A DNA stretch of 64,000 nucleotides from an uncultured Prevotellaceae bacterium (GCA_902770635.1 CACXTX010000004.1:1-64000), one strand, 5' to 3'; shown: positions 15,569 to 24,487, numbered from the stretch's first letter. Translations and numbers: made by a program. Notes: generated by a model from the sequence alone, not told the origin.

Positions 15569-16807
15569 ATGAAGAAAACACTACTAACACTAATTACACT
15601 TATTGCTGTCACCACCGTATCGGCACAGAAATACGTGGGCGGTGACATCTCTATGTTGCCAAAGTATGAGGAAGCAGGTGTCGTCTATAAAGACATGAAC
15701 GAAAATACGGTTCAACCTCTTACTTTTTTCCATGAACAAGGGTTTAACGCCATGCGTGTCCGGTTGTTTGTTGACCCCTCAAAAGCCAGTGAGGAAGCCA
15801 AGAAAGAGGGTGTCGTACAGGATTTAGAATATGTCAAAGCACTTGGAAAGCGCATCAAAGACGCCGGTTTTAAGCTAATGCTCGACTTCCATTATAGCGA
15901 TACATGGACGGACCCAGGGCAACACAGTACCCCTTCAGCATGGAGTACACTAGATGCTGCAGGAATTGCCAAAAAAGTCTATGAGTACACGAAGGACTGT
16001 CTGCAACAGTTAAACACATCAGGTGCAACCCCCGACTTCATCCAGGTGGGTAACGAGATTAACGTAGGAATGCTGTGGCCTACAGGTGCCGTCTATGAAA
16101 GCGGAGGTGCTCCTGCTAGCGGTTCGTGGGATCATTTCACCTCTTATCTCACTAATGGCATCAAGGCTTGTAACGAAGAATGTCCTAACGCACAGATTAT
16201 CATTCATGCAGCCATGAACGAGCCGGATAACCTGCCTGCTTTCTATAACAAATTAGATGGATATGCGGGCGTAAAATATCAAATCATCGGACTTAGCTAC
16301 TACCCAGCCTTCCATAAAAACCTTCAGGTTCTGGAGAATGTCATTAAGAATCTGATGAGCAAAGAGCCGGACAAAGACATCATGATTGTCGAAACGGGTT
16401 ATAGCTATGCTTGGGCACTCCCCCAAACCACTTATGACTATACTTCCGTCTATCCTTATAGCCAAGAAGGCCAACGCAAGTTTACAGCAGACATGATCAC
16501 CATGCTCAACAAATATGAGTGTGTGAAGGGTCTGTTCTGGTGGTGGCCAGAAGACAACGGCAACAAGAATATCACGACAAAATGGTGGAATGCAGCCCTT
16601 TACAACCACGAGACGGGGCAGCCCTATGCTGCCCTCTATGAACTTAAAAACTTCATTGGCGATCCCAGCGGCATCGAAACCATTAATCGTGAACCATTAA
16701 CCGTGAACCAGCATGCCTGGTACACGCTGGATGGCAGAAAACTGAATGGAAAGCCTTCGACCAAGGGCATTTACATCCAGAATGGCAAAAAGAAGATAGT
16801 AAGATAA
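15569..16807 (+). CDS. GH53 endo-beta-1,4-galactanase, secreted
   Basis: A 412-residue glycoside hydrolase family 53 enzyme that cuts beta-1,4-galactan side chains of pectin (rhamnogalacturonan I). Signal peptide ends TVSAQ. The GH53 pattern GGDISMLPKYEEAG opens the barrel; AMRVRLFVDP and MLDFHYSDTWTDPGQ follow; the acid/base Glu is E163 in QVGNEINVGMLW and the nucleophile E275 in IMIVETGYSYAW. The C-terminus (YTLDGRKLNGKPSTKGIYIQ followed by NGKKKIVR) is a sorting-type tail like that of the C10 protease. The linker before the tail is encoded by near-duplicate ATTAATCGTGAACC/ATTAACCGTGAACC sequence. Upstream gap holds ATGTAAGA-type junction repeats. Confidence 0.93.
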   Translation: MKKTLLTLITLIAVTTVSAQKYVGGDISMLPKYEEAGVVYKDMNENTVQPLTFFHEQGFNAMRVRLFVDPSKASEEAKKEGVVQDLEYVKALGKRIKDAGFKLMLDFHYSDTWTDPGQHSTPSAWSTLDAAGIAKKVYEYTKDCLQQLNTSGATPDFIQVGNEINVGMLWPTGAVYESGGAPASGSWDHFTSYLTNGIKACNEECPNAQIIIHAAMNEPDNLPAFYNKLDGYAGVKYQIIGLSYYPAFHKNLQVLENVIKNLMSKEPDKDIMIVETGYSYAWALPQTTYDYTSVYPYSQEGQRKFTADMITMLNKYECVKGLFWWWPEDNGNKNITTKWWNAALYNHETGQPYAALYELKNFIGDPSGIETINREPLTVNQHAWYTLDGRKLNGKPSTKGIYIQNGKKKIVR

Positions 16808-16850
16808 GAACTAACAAAAGAACCATTGCACCCTTAACACGACAAGAATT

Positions 16851-18398
16851 ATGCTGGTAAAAACATATTGCGCAGCTGTTAACGGTCTGGAAGTCACCAC
16901 GGTAACCGCTGAGGTGAGCATGTCACGAGGCATCCAGTTTCACCTCACTGGTTTGGCTGACACAGCGGTAAAGGAAAGCTACGACCGCATCAAGGCCGCA
17001 CTAATCAACAACGGCTTCAAGATGCCCACTATGGATATCACCATTAACCTGTCGCCTGCCGACATCAAGAAGGAAGGCAGTGGCTACGACCTGCCACTGG
17101 CCATTGGCATCTTATCAGCCAACGGGAAGGTGGAGAGTGGGGATCTGGACAAGTATATGATGGTAGGCGAACTGGGACTGGACGGCCGGCTACAACCCGT
17201 TCGTGGTGCCTTACCCATTGCCATCAGGGCCCGTGCCGAGAAGTTCAAGGGACTCATCGTGCCTAAGCAGAACATCCGCGAGGCCGCTGTAGTCAACCAG
17301 TTGGAGGTCTATGGTATGGAGACACTGATGGACGTGGTGCAATTCCTGAATGGCACAGAGACGTACCAGCCCACCATTATCGATACGCGCAAGGAGTTTT
17401 ACGAGCAACAGAACCATTACGAACTGGATTTCAGCGACGTTCGTGGACAAGAAAGTGTGAAGCGAGCCCTCGAGGTAGCTGCTGCCGGTGGACACAACCT
17501 CATCATGATAGGTCCTCCGGGCAGTGGTAAGTCGATGATGGCCAAGCGCCTTCCGGGCATTCTTCCTCCGCTGTCGCTGGCAGAGAGTCTGGAAACCACC
17601 CAGATACATAGTGTGGCAGGCAAGTTGAATCGCGACACCAGCCTCATCAGTCAGCGTCCCTTCCGTGCTCCTCACCACACCATTTCGCAGGTAGCCCTCG
17701 TGGGTGGAGGCAACAACCCTCAACCTGGTGAAATCAGTCTGGCCCATAACGGAGTGCTCTTTCTCGACGAGATGCCCGAGCTGAGCCGTAGCGTCCTGGA
17801 AGTGTTGCGCCAACCCCTGGAAGACCGAAAAATCAGCATCAGTCGCGCCAAATACAGCGTGGAATATCCCTGTTCGTTCATGCTGATAGCCTCGATGAAC
17901 CCTTGTCCATGCGGCTATTATGGTGATCCGACACACCATTGTGTCTGCACCCCAGGTCAGATACAACACTATATGAATAAGATTAGTGGTCCCCTACTCG
18001 ACCGAATCGACATCCATTGCGAGATTCAGGCTGTTCCCTTTGCCCAGCTCAGCCAGATGCAGCCTGGTGAGCCCAGTGCCAACATCCGCGAAAGGGTTAT
18101 CAAGGCCCGCAAGATTCAGGAAGAACGCTTTAAGACCTTCAAGGGCATCCATTGTAATGCAATGATGACGGAAAAGATGCTCCACGAGTTTGCAGAGCCA
18201 GACAGTGCCTCTATGGATATGCTACGTATGGCGATGGAGCGCCTGAAGCTCTCTGCCCGTGCCTACAGCCGAATCCTGAAGGTAGCCCGCACCATTGCCG
18301 ACCTAGCAGGCTCTGAGAAAGTAGAGTCCATGCATATTGCCGAAGCAATAGGCTATAGGAATCTTGACAGGGGCGACTGGGCTGAGCGCGGGATATAA
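16851..18398 (+). CDS. comM: YifB/ComM-type Mg-chelatase-like AAA+ ATPase
   Basis: A 515-residue protein with a Lon-protease-like N-terminal domain, a Mg-chelatase-type AAA+ core and a C-terminal Mg_chelatase_C domain. Walker A is IMIGPPGSGKSMMAKRLPGI, Walker B GVLFLDEMPEL, and SMNPCPCGYYGDPTHHC is the typical Cys-rich sensor loop. ComM is a hexameric helicase aiding branch migration during natural transformation; in Bacteroidetes the role is not established. It ends 7 bp from the convergent AsmA-like gene. Confidence 0.93.
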   Translation: MLVKTYCAAVNGLEVTTVTAEVSMSRGIQFHLTGLADTAVKESYDRIKAALINNGFKMPTMDITINLSPADIKKEGSGYDLPLAIGILSANGKVESGDLDKYMMVGELGLDGRLQPVRGALPIAIRARAEKFKGLIVPKQNIREAAVVNQLEVYGMETLMDVVQFLNGTETYQPTIIDTRKEFYEQQNHYELDFSDVRGQESVKRALEVAAAGGHNLIMIGPPGSGKSMMAKRLPGILPPLSLAESLETTQIHSVAGKLNRDTSLISQRPFRAPHHTISQVALVGGGNNPQPGEISLAHNGVLFLDEMPELSRSVLEVLRQPLEDRKISISRAKYSVEYPCSFMLIASMNPCPCGYYGDPTHHCVCTPGQIQHYMNKISGPLLDRIDIHCEIQAVPFAQLSQMQPGEPSANIRERVIKARKIQEERFKTFKGIHCNAMMTEKMLHEFAEPDSASMDMLRMAMERLKLSARAYSRILKVARTIADLAGSEKVESMHIAEAIGYRNLDRGDWAERGI

Positions 18399-18405
18399 AA
18401 CAAGA

Positions 18406-20559
18406 TTATTCGCTTTTTTGCTGGGCAGCCTTTGCGGCTTCCCTTTCTGCCCTTCGGGCTTCTTTCTCTGCCTTTCTGGCTGCATCTCGGGCATCCCGCT
18501 CAGCCTGTCGGGCTGCTTTTGCGGCCTCCTTTTTAGCCTGTCGGTCAGCCCTCTCTTGTTCCCTTTGAGCTTTGAGGACTTCCCTTTCTGCATTACGAGC
18601 AACCCTTTCCTCAGCCCTTTGCTGAATACGGGCTGCCCTGAGTTCAGCATCTGAAACCTGCGGGGCCTCAGGCTCTGACTTCTTTTTAGAGCCACCCAGC
18701 AGGCCATGCAACTTGAGTTTCGGCTTAATCTTCATCTTCTGCATCTCGTTGGTGTTCGTGAACGAGAACGAGCAAAGCACGTCGAGACGTTTGCCGCGAA
18801 CATTCACCTCTCCTTCGGCTACAGCACCGTTACTCTTGATGGTAGCTATGGTATTACGAACGTGCAGCAACTTGTATTTAGCATCGAAAACCTCAGCAGT
18901 TATCTCACCCATAGGCAGTTTTCCGCCCACCTTCTTACGCATGATGGCAGTACGGGGCTTGGAGATATCGAACTTGAAGGTAGCCTGACAAGCCACTTTC
19001 TTCAAGTCGGGCATATCCATAGCCTGTCCCAGTTCGAAGGAATCGGTACGCACGGTACCCTCCACATACTTAGTATTCTCATTCAGGGCAAAGCTGAAGT
19101 TGATATTACCTGGCTTGGTGATCAGAAGACCGGCAAACTGCTCACGCTTCCATAGCACGTCGAAAGTGCCTATATAGCCAATAGTTCCCAGGTTATGGAG
19201 CTGTTTCATCATAAACTTCTTCACGGGGAAATGGCTGATGATGCGCTCCTTGGAACCACCTTGAGCCGTCATGCGGTTCACATCGAAATGCACATGCAAC
19301 TTATACTTGTCTTTGAGACCAGTGATATAGCCCTTGGCACTGATGGTAAGGTCTTTCTGCTTCGTATGCACCTTGACATTGTTGAATTGCATACCCTCGT
19401 CGTTACCAGTCATAGTGGTTTGCAGATACAGGGGTTCCGTGAAGTTCTTCAAGACAGGAGCAAACACGCGCGAGATATCCTTCAGCAAGGTGGTTCCAGT
19501 AATGAGCGAGGTGCTATAGGCCAACTTGCGTCCCTTCTTCTTGCTGGGCAACTGCAAGGTGGCTTCGTCGAACCTTAACGTGGTATTAGGCAGACTGATG
19601 CTGAACTGCTTGACATGAGCCACCTGCTTGTTGGCTTCTACGCGAGCCTTTAACTTGCGGACATCAATGCCTGAGACGGAATCCTGAGCCTGGAAACGAA
19701 CAATTTCAGCCACCACACTATCCTTTCCCGTATAAAGCACATTCACATCCATTTCAGCCTGGAGGTCCAAATGGCCCACATCAAAGAAACCGCGCTTGGG
19801 CTTGTTGAAATTCTTTCGTGGCTTACCGTTGTCGGTGATATAGCGGATGCCCGTGATGTTCAACTGGTGCTGTCCATCCTGGTGGGACAGATGGATGGTA
19901 CCTATGTGCAAACGGGTATCAACAGGGCCTTTCTTGGTTTTTTTCACCCACGAGGAAGCCAGGTCGTGAACCTCGCCCACCAGCATGTCATTTTGATCCT
20001 TGCGGATGAACAATCCACCTAACGAAGCCGACTCCTTGTTGTATGTAAGCTTGATATCCTCGAGTTTCACCTGGTCGAAATCGATGTTCATCTTTTGCTT
20101 CTTCACGGTGTCCTTTTTCTCCTCCTTGGCCTTCGGTTTGTGCTTCTTCTTGAAAGCATCAATGAAGAACTGATAGTTGGCAACCGTATCAGTCGAGTCC
20201 TTGTAGAGGTGAGCCTCCAGTCCCTTCACTTTGGCATCAGTAATCTTGATTTCACGATCCAGCAAGCGACGAAGGTCTAGCTTTACGCCCAATTCCTTCA
20301 GCATGAACATCTTGCGGTGTTGTTGGTCTTCTATCTCCACATCTTCGAGACGGACATCCTGTCCGATAAGCCTCACCTGGAACTTGCCCACCTTCACTTC
20401 CGTCTGCAGCTTTTCCTTCAGCACCCCAACGGCTTCTTCCACCAGACAGCCTTGTACCATGCTGGTGTTTAACAACAAGACGGCAACTACCAACAACAAC
20501 ACTAAGCCCAGCAACGTGCCACCAACCCACTTCAACAATCGCTTCATCGTTTTCTTCAA
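18406..20559 (-). CDS. AsmA-like envelope protein with charged helical tail
   Basis: A 717-residue protein with one N-terminal membrane anchor (about residues 9-31), then a long beta-rich periplasmic region resembling AsmA/TamB/YhdP-type lipid-transfer bridges (VGKFQVRLIGQDVRLEDVEI; VKLDLRRLLDREIKITDAKV). Around residues 140-165 a Lys-rich segment occurs. The last 80 or so residues are almost only Ala, Arg, Lys, Glu and Gln (AAKAARQAERDARDAARKAE), predicted to be a long single helix, which is not part of the AsmA fold. It ends 7 bp from comM and starts 6 bp after the thioredoxin-like gene stop, so the two are probably co-transcribed. Confidence 0.8.
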   Translation of the reverse strand: MKKTMKRLLKWVGGTLLGLVLLLVVAVLLLNTSMVQGCLVEEAVGVLKEKLQTEVKVGKFQVRLIGQDVRLEDVEIEDQQHRKMFMLKELGVKLDLRRLLDREIKITDAKVKGLEAHLYKDSTDTVANYQFFIDAFKKKHKPKAKEEKKDTVKKQKMNIDFDQVKLEDIKLTYNKESASLGGLFIRKDQNDMLVGEVHDLASSWVKKTKKGPVDTRLHIGTIHLSHQDGQHQLNITGIRYITDNGKPRKNFNKPKRGFFDVGHLDLQAEMDVNVLYTGKDSVVAEIVRFQAQDSVSGIDVRKLKARVEANKQVAHVKQFSISLPNTTLRFDEATLQLPSKKKGRKLAYSTSLITGTTLLKDISRVFAPVLKNFTEPLYLQTTMTGNDEGMQFNNVKVHTKQKDLTISAKGYITGLKDKYKLHVHFDVNRMTAQGGSKERIISHFPVKKFMMKQLHNLGTIGYIGTFDVLWKREQFAGLLITKPGNINFSFALNENTKYVEGTVRTDSFELGQAMDMPDLKKVACQATFKFDISKPRTAIMRKKVGGKLPMGEITAEVFDAKYKLLHVRNTIATIKSNGAVAEGEVNVRGKRLDVLCSFSFTNTNEMQKMKIKPKLKLHGLLGGSKKKSEPEAPQVSDAELRAARIQQRAEERVARNAEREVLKAQREQERADRQAKKEAAKAARQAERDARDAARKAEKEARRAEREAAKAAQQKSE

Positions 20560-20565
20560 ATTTTC

Positions 20566-21612
20566 TTAATCCACCAGGGCGTTTACTTTATTTTTCAGCA
20601 TCAGCTCGTTCACACGCTCCTCCAGCCTCTGAGGTTGCAGGTTGCGTTCTATGATGACACCTTTCTCGTCGATAATCAGGTTTGCTGGCACATCACCCAG
20701 CCCGAATTTAGCCAGAAGAGGGGTGTTCCACATTCGGCCATCGCAAACGGTAGCCCACTTCAGCGAGTCGCGTTCCACACGCTGCTTGCAGTCGGCTGGG
20801 CGTCCATCAATGCAGATGCTCACAATGCCAAGCTTGTCGCCATACTTGTCCTTCAGCGACTTCAATCGGCGCTGCTGGTCTCCACTGGTATAGCTCCACG
20901 AAGCCCATACGGACACTACGTTCAGTTTGGCTTTCAGGGCTTTCTCCGTCACCTTATTCCCTTTGACATCAGTAGCCGTAAAGATGGGCAACTTGCTCTT
21001 CAACGCCCCACCCTGCAGGGATTTCAGCTGTTTCTGCAACGCTATCAGCTGTCCGTTGTCTGGTGTTTCCTTCAACATCAGGTTCACCAGCTTCTGTGCC
21101 TCCTGATAATCAGGGGTACGCGTCAGCAGGAAATAGCGGTTCAGCAGATAAAGGCTGGTGGGCGAACCGAGGTGCTCGCGGATATAGGCGCTCACCACCT
21201 TGGGAACATCGGGAGGTGCCGTCTCGTTCAGCTCCATGCGCAATTCGGTCATCCGCTCGTTGTCGTCCGTTCCCTCAATAATCATTTCCCTCAGGTGCGT
21301 AGCGTCGCCCTTGATGTGGACCTTCTCGCCAGGCTCCGCAAACACGGGCTGTTCAGAATAGTTGGGGAACACCACCACCAGCGTAGTGGGCATACGGAGC
21401 TCTATCTCGTAGGAGAAACGGCCATTACGCACAGCAATGGTGTCGAAGCCTACTATACCGCCATCCGTGCTATATACCCAAAACTCGCCCTGGTTGATGT
21501 TGCGCAGACGACCCTCCAGCTTGAACTTGCCACTATCGCCACCACACGCGGCCAACAGCAGCACCGTCAGCAGAAAGGCCACATATCGAAAGCTATATCC
21601 GTTTATCTTCAT
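20566..21612 (-). CDS. thioredoxin-fold lipoprotein lacking the CxxC pair
   Basis: A 348-residue lipoprotein (lipobox LLAACGG, Cys23). Residues about 28-110 are a DUF4369-like beta domain, and residues about 205-348 a TlpA/AhpC-type thioredoxin fold. Where redox members read WASWCxxC this protein has WASWSYTSG: Ser240 and Ser243 replace both cysteines, so it cannot act as a thiol oxidoreductase by the usual mechanism. The cis-Pro region (GDVPANLIIDEKGVI) is kept. The frame opens at 21633, but the ATG at 21612 gives a proper signal peptide. First gene of a pair with the AsmA-like gene. Confidence 0.85.
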   Translation of the reverse strand: MKINGYSFRYVAFLLTVLLLAACGGDSGKFKLEGRLRNINQGEFWVYSTDGGIVGFDTIAVRNGRFSYEIELRMPTTLVVVFPNYSEQPVFAEPGEKVHIKGDATHLREMIIEGTDDNERMTELRMELNETAPPDVPKVVSAYIREHLGSPTSLYLLNRYFLLTRTPDYQEAQKLVNLMLKETPDNGQLIALQKQLKSLQGGALKSKLPIFTATDVKGNKVTEKALKAKLNVVSVWASWSYTSGDQQRRLKSLKDKYGDKLGIVSICIDGRPADCKQRVERDSLKWATVCDGRMWNTPLLAKFGLGDVPANLIIDEKGVIIERNLQPQRLEERVNELMLKNKVNALVD

Positions 21613-21665
21613 TTCTTCACAATTATCTTGCAAAGATACGACTACTTTTCCGAATAGCCAAAAAA

Positions 21666-22622
21666 TTAAGCCGAAATTACATTCTGAGGCGTCCCGTCAA
21701 CGAAGGCGCAGACATTGTTGACAGCCACATCAACCAGTCGTTTGCGGGCTTCCTCAGTAGCCCATGCAATATGCGGAGTAATATAGGCCGCTGGACATTT
21801 CAGCAAGGGGTTCGACGCCTCGGCAGGCTCCTTGCTGAGCACGTCGGCACAATAGGCATAGAGGCTACCTGCGTTCAAAGCCTCAGCCACGTCTTCCTCG
21901 CAAACCAGCGGACCGCGCCCCGTGTTAATCAGGATAGCCGTGGGTTTCATCAGCTTCAGCGTATCGCGACAAATCAGGTGGTGGGTGTTGTCAGTCAGCG
22001 GACAATGCAGGCTCACCACATCGCTCTGTGCCAGCACCTCCTCCATCGTACCTTTCTTGATATAGGGTGGCAACTGGCTGGGCTCCTTGCTGGTATAGGC
22101 CATCACCCTCATGCCGAAGGCTGAGGCAATAGCAGCCACACGACTGCCTATATTCCCCAAGCCCACAATGCCGAACGTCTTGCCTGCCAGCTCTGTCAGA
22201 TGCGTGTCCCAATAGCTGAAGTCAGGGCTCGACGTCCACCGTCCCTCACGGTTCTGCAGCGCATAGTGCTCCGTGCGGTTGGTAACAGTCAGCAGGTGGG
22301 CAAACACCATCTGCGCCACACTCTCCGTGCTATAGGCTGGCACGTTGGTCACCACAATGCCACGCTCGCAAGCGGCCTCGATATCCACCACGTTATATCC
22401 CGTTGCCAACACGCCGATATAGCGCAACTTAGGCAGTTGTACTATCTCCTGTCGTCTCAGCAACACCTTGTTAGTCAACACGACATCAGCCTCTGCAGCC
22501 CTTTCTATAGTCTGCTGTGCTGTAGTACGATCATAAACCGTCAGCTCGCCCAATGCAGCAAGCCGCTCCCATGAAAGGTCGCCTGGGTTGGCTGTAAACC
22601 CGTCCAAAATCACTATCTTCAT
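21666..22622 (-). CDS. D-2-hydroxyacid dehydrogenase (hydroxypyruvate/glycerate type)
   Basis: A 318-residue NAD-dependent dehydrogenase. The Rossmann motif is FGIVGLGNIGSRVA; the catalytic Arg lies in INTGRGPLV, the Glu in ADVLSKEPAEAS and the His in YITPHIAWAT. Size and motifs fit glycerate dehydrogenase (hprA) in Bacteroidales, but substrate choice in this family cannot be fixed by eye. A -7 box TATCTTTG on the minus strand at 22648-22655 has no clear -33 partner. Tandem arrays lie 55-300 bp upstream of that box. Confidence 0.88.
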   Translation of the reverse strand: MKIVILDGFTANPGDLSWERLAALGELTVYDRTTAQQTIERAAEADVVLTNKVLLRRQEIVQLPKLRYIGVLATGYNVVDIEAACERGIVVTNVPAYSTESVAQMVFAHLLTVTNRTEHYALQNREGRWTSSPDFSYWDTHLTELAGKTFGIVGLGNIGSRVAAIASAFGMRVMAYTSKEPSQLPPYIKKGTMEEVLAQSDVVSLHCPLTDNTHHLICRDTLKLMKPTAILINTGRGPLVCEEDVAEALNAGSLYAYCADVLSKEPAEASNPLLKCPAAYITPHIAWATEEARKRLVDVAVNNVCAFVDGTPQNVISA

Positions 22623-22708
22623 ATTCGTCCTTATTTAGTTTCCGATGCAAAGATAGTTATTTTATTCGATAAACGCTACTATTAAAAGACAAAAAACGCG
22701 CCTAGATA

Positions 22709-22855
22709 AATAAGGCAGGGTTATTCTCCAATAAGGGCAGGTTATTGTGCAATAAGGGCAGGTTATTGTGCAATAAGGGCAGGTTATTGTTGAATAAGGC
22801 AGGGTTATTGTTGAATAAGGCAGGGTTATTGTTGAATAAGGCAGGGTTATTGAAT
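22709..22855. repeat. seven 21-bp tandem repeats
   Basis: Seven head-to-tail units of exactly 21 bp start at 22709, 22730, 22751, 22772, 22793, 22814 and 22835. Two variants alternate in blocks: AATAAGGCAGGGTTATT and AATAAGGGCAGGTTATT, each followed by a 4-base variable end (CTCC, GTGC, GTTG). The period being divisible by 3, both strands give open frames, but these are repetitive and not protein-like. The array lies in the 578-bp gene-free stretch upstream of the dehydrogenase gene. Confidence 0.9.
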
Positions 22856-22857
22856 AA

Positions 22858-22920
22858 TACTCCAAGAGTAATTTTTATTACTCCGAGAGTAATTTTAGTT
22901 ACTCCGAAAGAAAAATTCAT
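22858..22920. repeat. three 21-bp repeats with CTCCG core
   Basis: Directly after the first array, three units begin TACTCC at 22858, 22879 and 22900, again with a 21-bp period. In inverted sense they read CGGAGTA with A/T-rich spacers, and one unit shares AATTTTTCTTTCGGAG with the array at 2109-2165. Confidence 0.85.
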
Positions 22921-23070
22921 GGTGCGAGGTGAACTAAAAAACAAAGACACCAAAAATATGGAAGAGAAATGGAAGAAGAAATAAACACTTCCATATTCAA
23001 ATATGTTATAAACAAAGCATATCAGATGTGTTTATGGAAGATGGTAGTCAAATAATGATTCTTTATTAAC

Positions 23071-23127
23071 CTAGGACTGTCCCCGTGTCCTCGTTACCTG
23101 GACACAGGGGGCCTCACGGTAGCCTAG
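23071..23127. repeat. cruciform-forming inverted repeat
   Basis: CTAGG (23071-23075) pairs with CCTAG (23123-23127) and encloses a strong inner hairpin, CCCCGTGTCC (23081-23090) with GGACACAGGGG (23100-23110), one bulged A, 9-nt loop. It is GC-rich in an AT-rich gap and resembles REP-type or mobile-element palindromes; no transposase is near. Confidence 0.7.
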
Positions 23128-23152
23128 ACGAAATTCACATAACAACAAAATA

Positions 23153-23177
23153 CAGGCGCAACATGATGTCGCGCCTG
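23153..23177 (-). terminator. terminator of the DUF4957-type lipoprotein gene
   Basis: CAGGCGCAACATGATGTCGCGCCTG is a near-perfect hairpin (positions 23153-23177); on the minus strand it is followed by TATTTTGTTG. Confidence 0.8.
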
Positions 23178-23200
23178 CATCTATTATTTATCCGAAAGGA

Positions 23201-24487
23201 TTACTTCAACCAGCGTGGGTCACCAGTCTTGTTAGCTACTTGGTCAGCACCCTGTGGGGTGAAGTCACCATTAGCAGCATCCTTGAAGTTAGGATCGGAC
23301 TGCAAACCAGCATCACCATTATAGTTTGTTTCTGAGAAGGCAGCGCCATCGAACCAATAAGTATTCTTCCCATCGGTAGTCACCTGTTTGTTATTATTGG
23401 TCATATTGCCATAGATTTTCTTGTTAGAAGAATCTACGAAAATATTGGAGTTCATTTCATACAGATATTTCTGACCCTTCAATGTATTCGTATTCAGGAA
23501 TTGTTTAGACTTAGCCATGTTATAGAACGTGTTATGGTCGCAGATGAGTTTACCAGTCTCGTTCTCATATCCCGTAATCTGCCAAGGACGTTTTCCAGAC
23601 AAGGCTATCATGTTTGCACTTCCTGCTGTTTTAGCATAGAACGTCGAATTAATAATGTTGAAATGGATTGCCATTGAAGCTGCCATGTTCAACACTACAT
23701 TACCCTGTGTATTATACTGAATTATACTATTATTGATAGTAAAATTAACATATGCATAAGACTTGCCACTGTCAGCGAAGAAATTCTTTGTTAAACCTGT
23801 AACCTTTACACCATCAATCTTGATTGGCTCTTTAATTACCCATTGACCACTTTCCACTGGATCAAAGCCAGGTACTTTATTCATCAAAATAAGAGGATCC
23901 TTCAAAGAACTAGCATCAATTTCAACGTTGGAAAGAATAAATCCACCATTAATCTGAATAGGTGTTCTTTCACCACAGGTAATTTTAGCACCTTTTGCAC
24001 CCTCAAAATTAATTTGCTTACCTGTCAAATCAAGTGTATCTGAAAGGTTTATAGCAGCATTCTCAGCCAACAGGATATCATCTACATCAGCAAGAGCCTT
24101 AACATTTGCGTTTAACTGATCGGCATTATGTACACGAACCTTAATATCGATAATAGCAGAAGCATCAAGATACAGGCCATTGTCGGGAAGAGAGATCTTA
24201 ATTCTAGCATCACCAGACTTAAGAGCCTTTACAGCACCTGTTTGGGGATTAACTGTAGCGATAGCTGGGGTTTGTGACTCAAACTTAGGAGCTGCATCCG
24301 AAATGGTAGCATAATCAACATCCTTTGTAATCGTATAAGTGTCACCAACACCAATGACAGTAACCTTATCAGCCACCTGCAAATGGCTATCTACCGAATT
24401 GTCGAAATGAGACATGATTTCTTTACAACCCGTGAAAAGGAATGCTGAACACAGCAGCAAACCAACAAACAAATTTTTCTTTTGCAT
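23201..24487 (-). CDS. lipoprotein with Ig-like and DUF4957/DUF5123 beta-helix
   Basis: A 428-residue surface lipoprotein starting MQKKNLFVGLLL with lipobox LFTGC; the frame runs upstream to 24562, but that segment is not a signal peptide and the -7 box TATCTTTG (24552-24559) lies inside it. Residues about 25-115 look like a bacterial Ig-like domain (SQTPAIATVNPQTGAVKAL), and the rest is a right-handed beta-helix of the DUF4957/DUF5123 type (FILSNVEIDASSL; NFTINNSIIQYN; ICDHNTFYNMAK), ending with the typical FTPQGADQVANKTGDPRWL. Relatives sit in pectin utilisation loci; this one stands alone. Confidence 0.82.
   Translation of the reverse strand: MQKKNLFVGLLLCSAFLFTGCKEIMSHFDNSVDSHLQVADKVTVIGVGDTYTITKDVDYATISDAAPKFESQTPAIATVNPQTGAVKALKSGDARIKISLPDNGLYLDASAIIDIKVRVHNADQLNANVKALADVDDILLAENAAINLSDTLDLTGKQINFEGAKGAKITCGERTPIQINGGFILSNVEIDASSLKDPLILMNKVPGFDPVESGQWVIKEPIKIDGVKVTGLTKNFFADSGKSYAYVNFTINNSIIQYNTQGNVVLNMAASMAIHFNIINSTFYAKTAGSANMIALSGKRPWQITGYENETGKLICDHNTFYNMAKSKQFLNTNTLKGQKYLYEMNSNIFVDSSNKKIYGNMTNNNKQVTTDGKNTYWFDGAAFSETNYNGDAGLQSDPNFKDAANGDFTPQGADQVANKTGDPRWLK

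Noticed and set aside
16678..16712. Near-duplicate ATTAAYCGTGAACC in the GH53 gene as a frameshift site
   Set aside because: The frame is open through it and the C-terminal tail is intact, so it is a coding repeat, not a break.
20635..21657. 340-codon frame on the plus strand opposite the thioredoxin-like gene
   Set aside because: It is fully antisense to a well-supported lipoprotein gene, has no start signal and no recognisable domain.
22709..22920. CRISPR array
   Set aside because: Units are head-to-tail without unique spacers of 30-40 bp and there are no cas genes.
22662..22984. Overlapping open frames on both strands through the tandem arrays
   Set aside because: The 21-bp period keeps every frame open by chance; the products are pure heptad repeats (ITLPYST) with no start signal or conserved domain.
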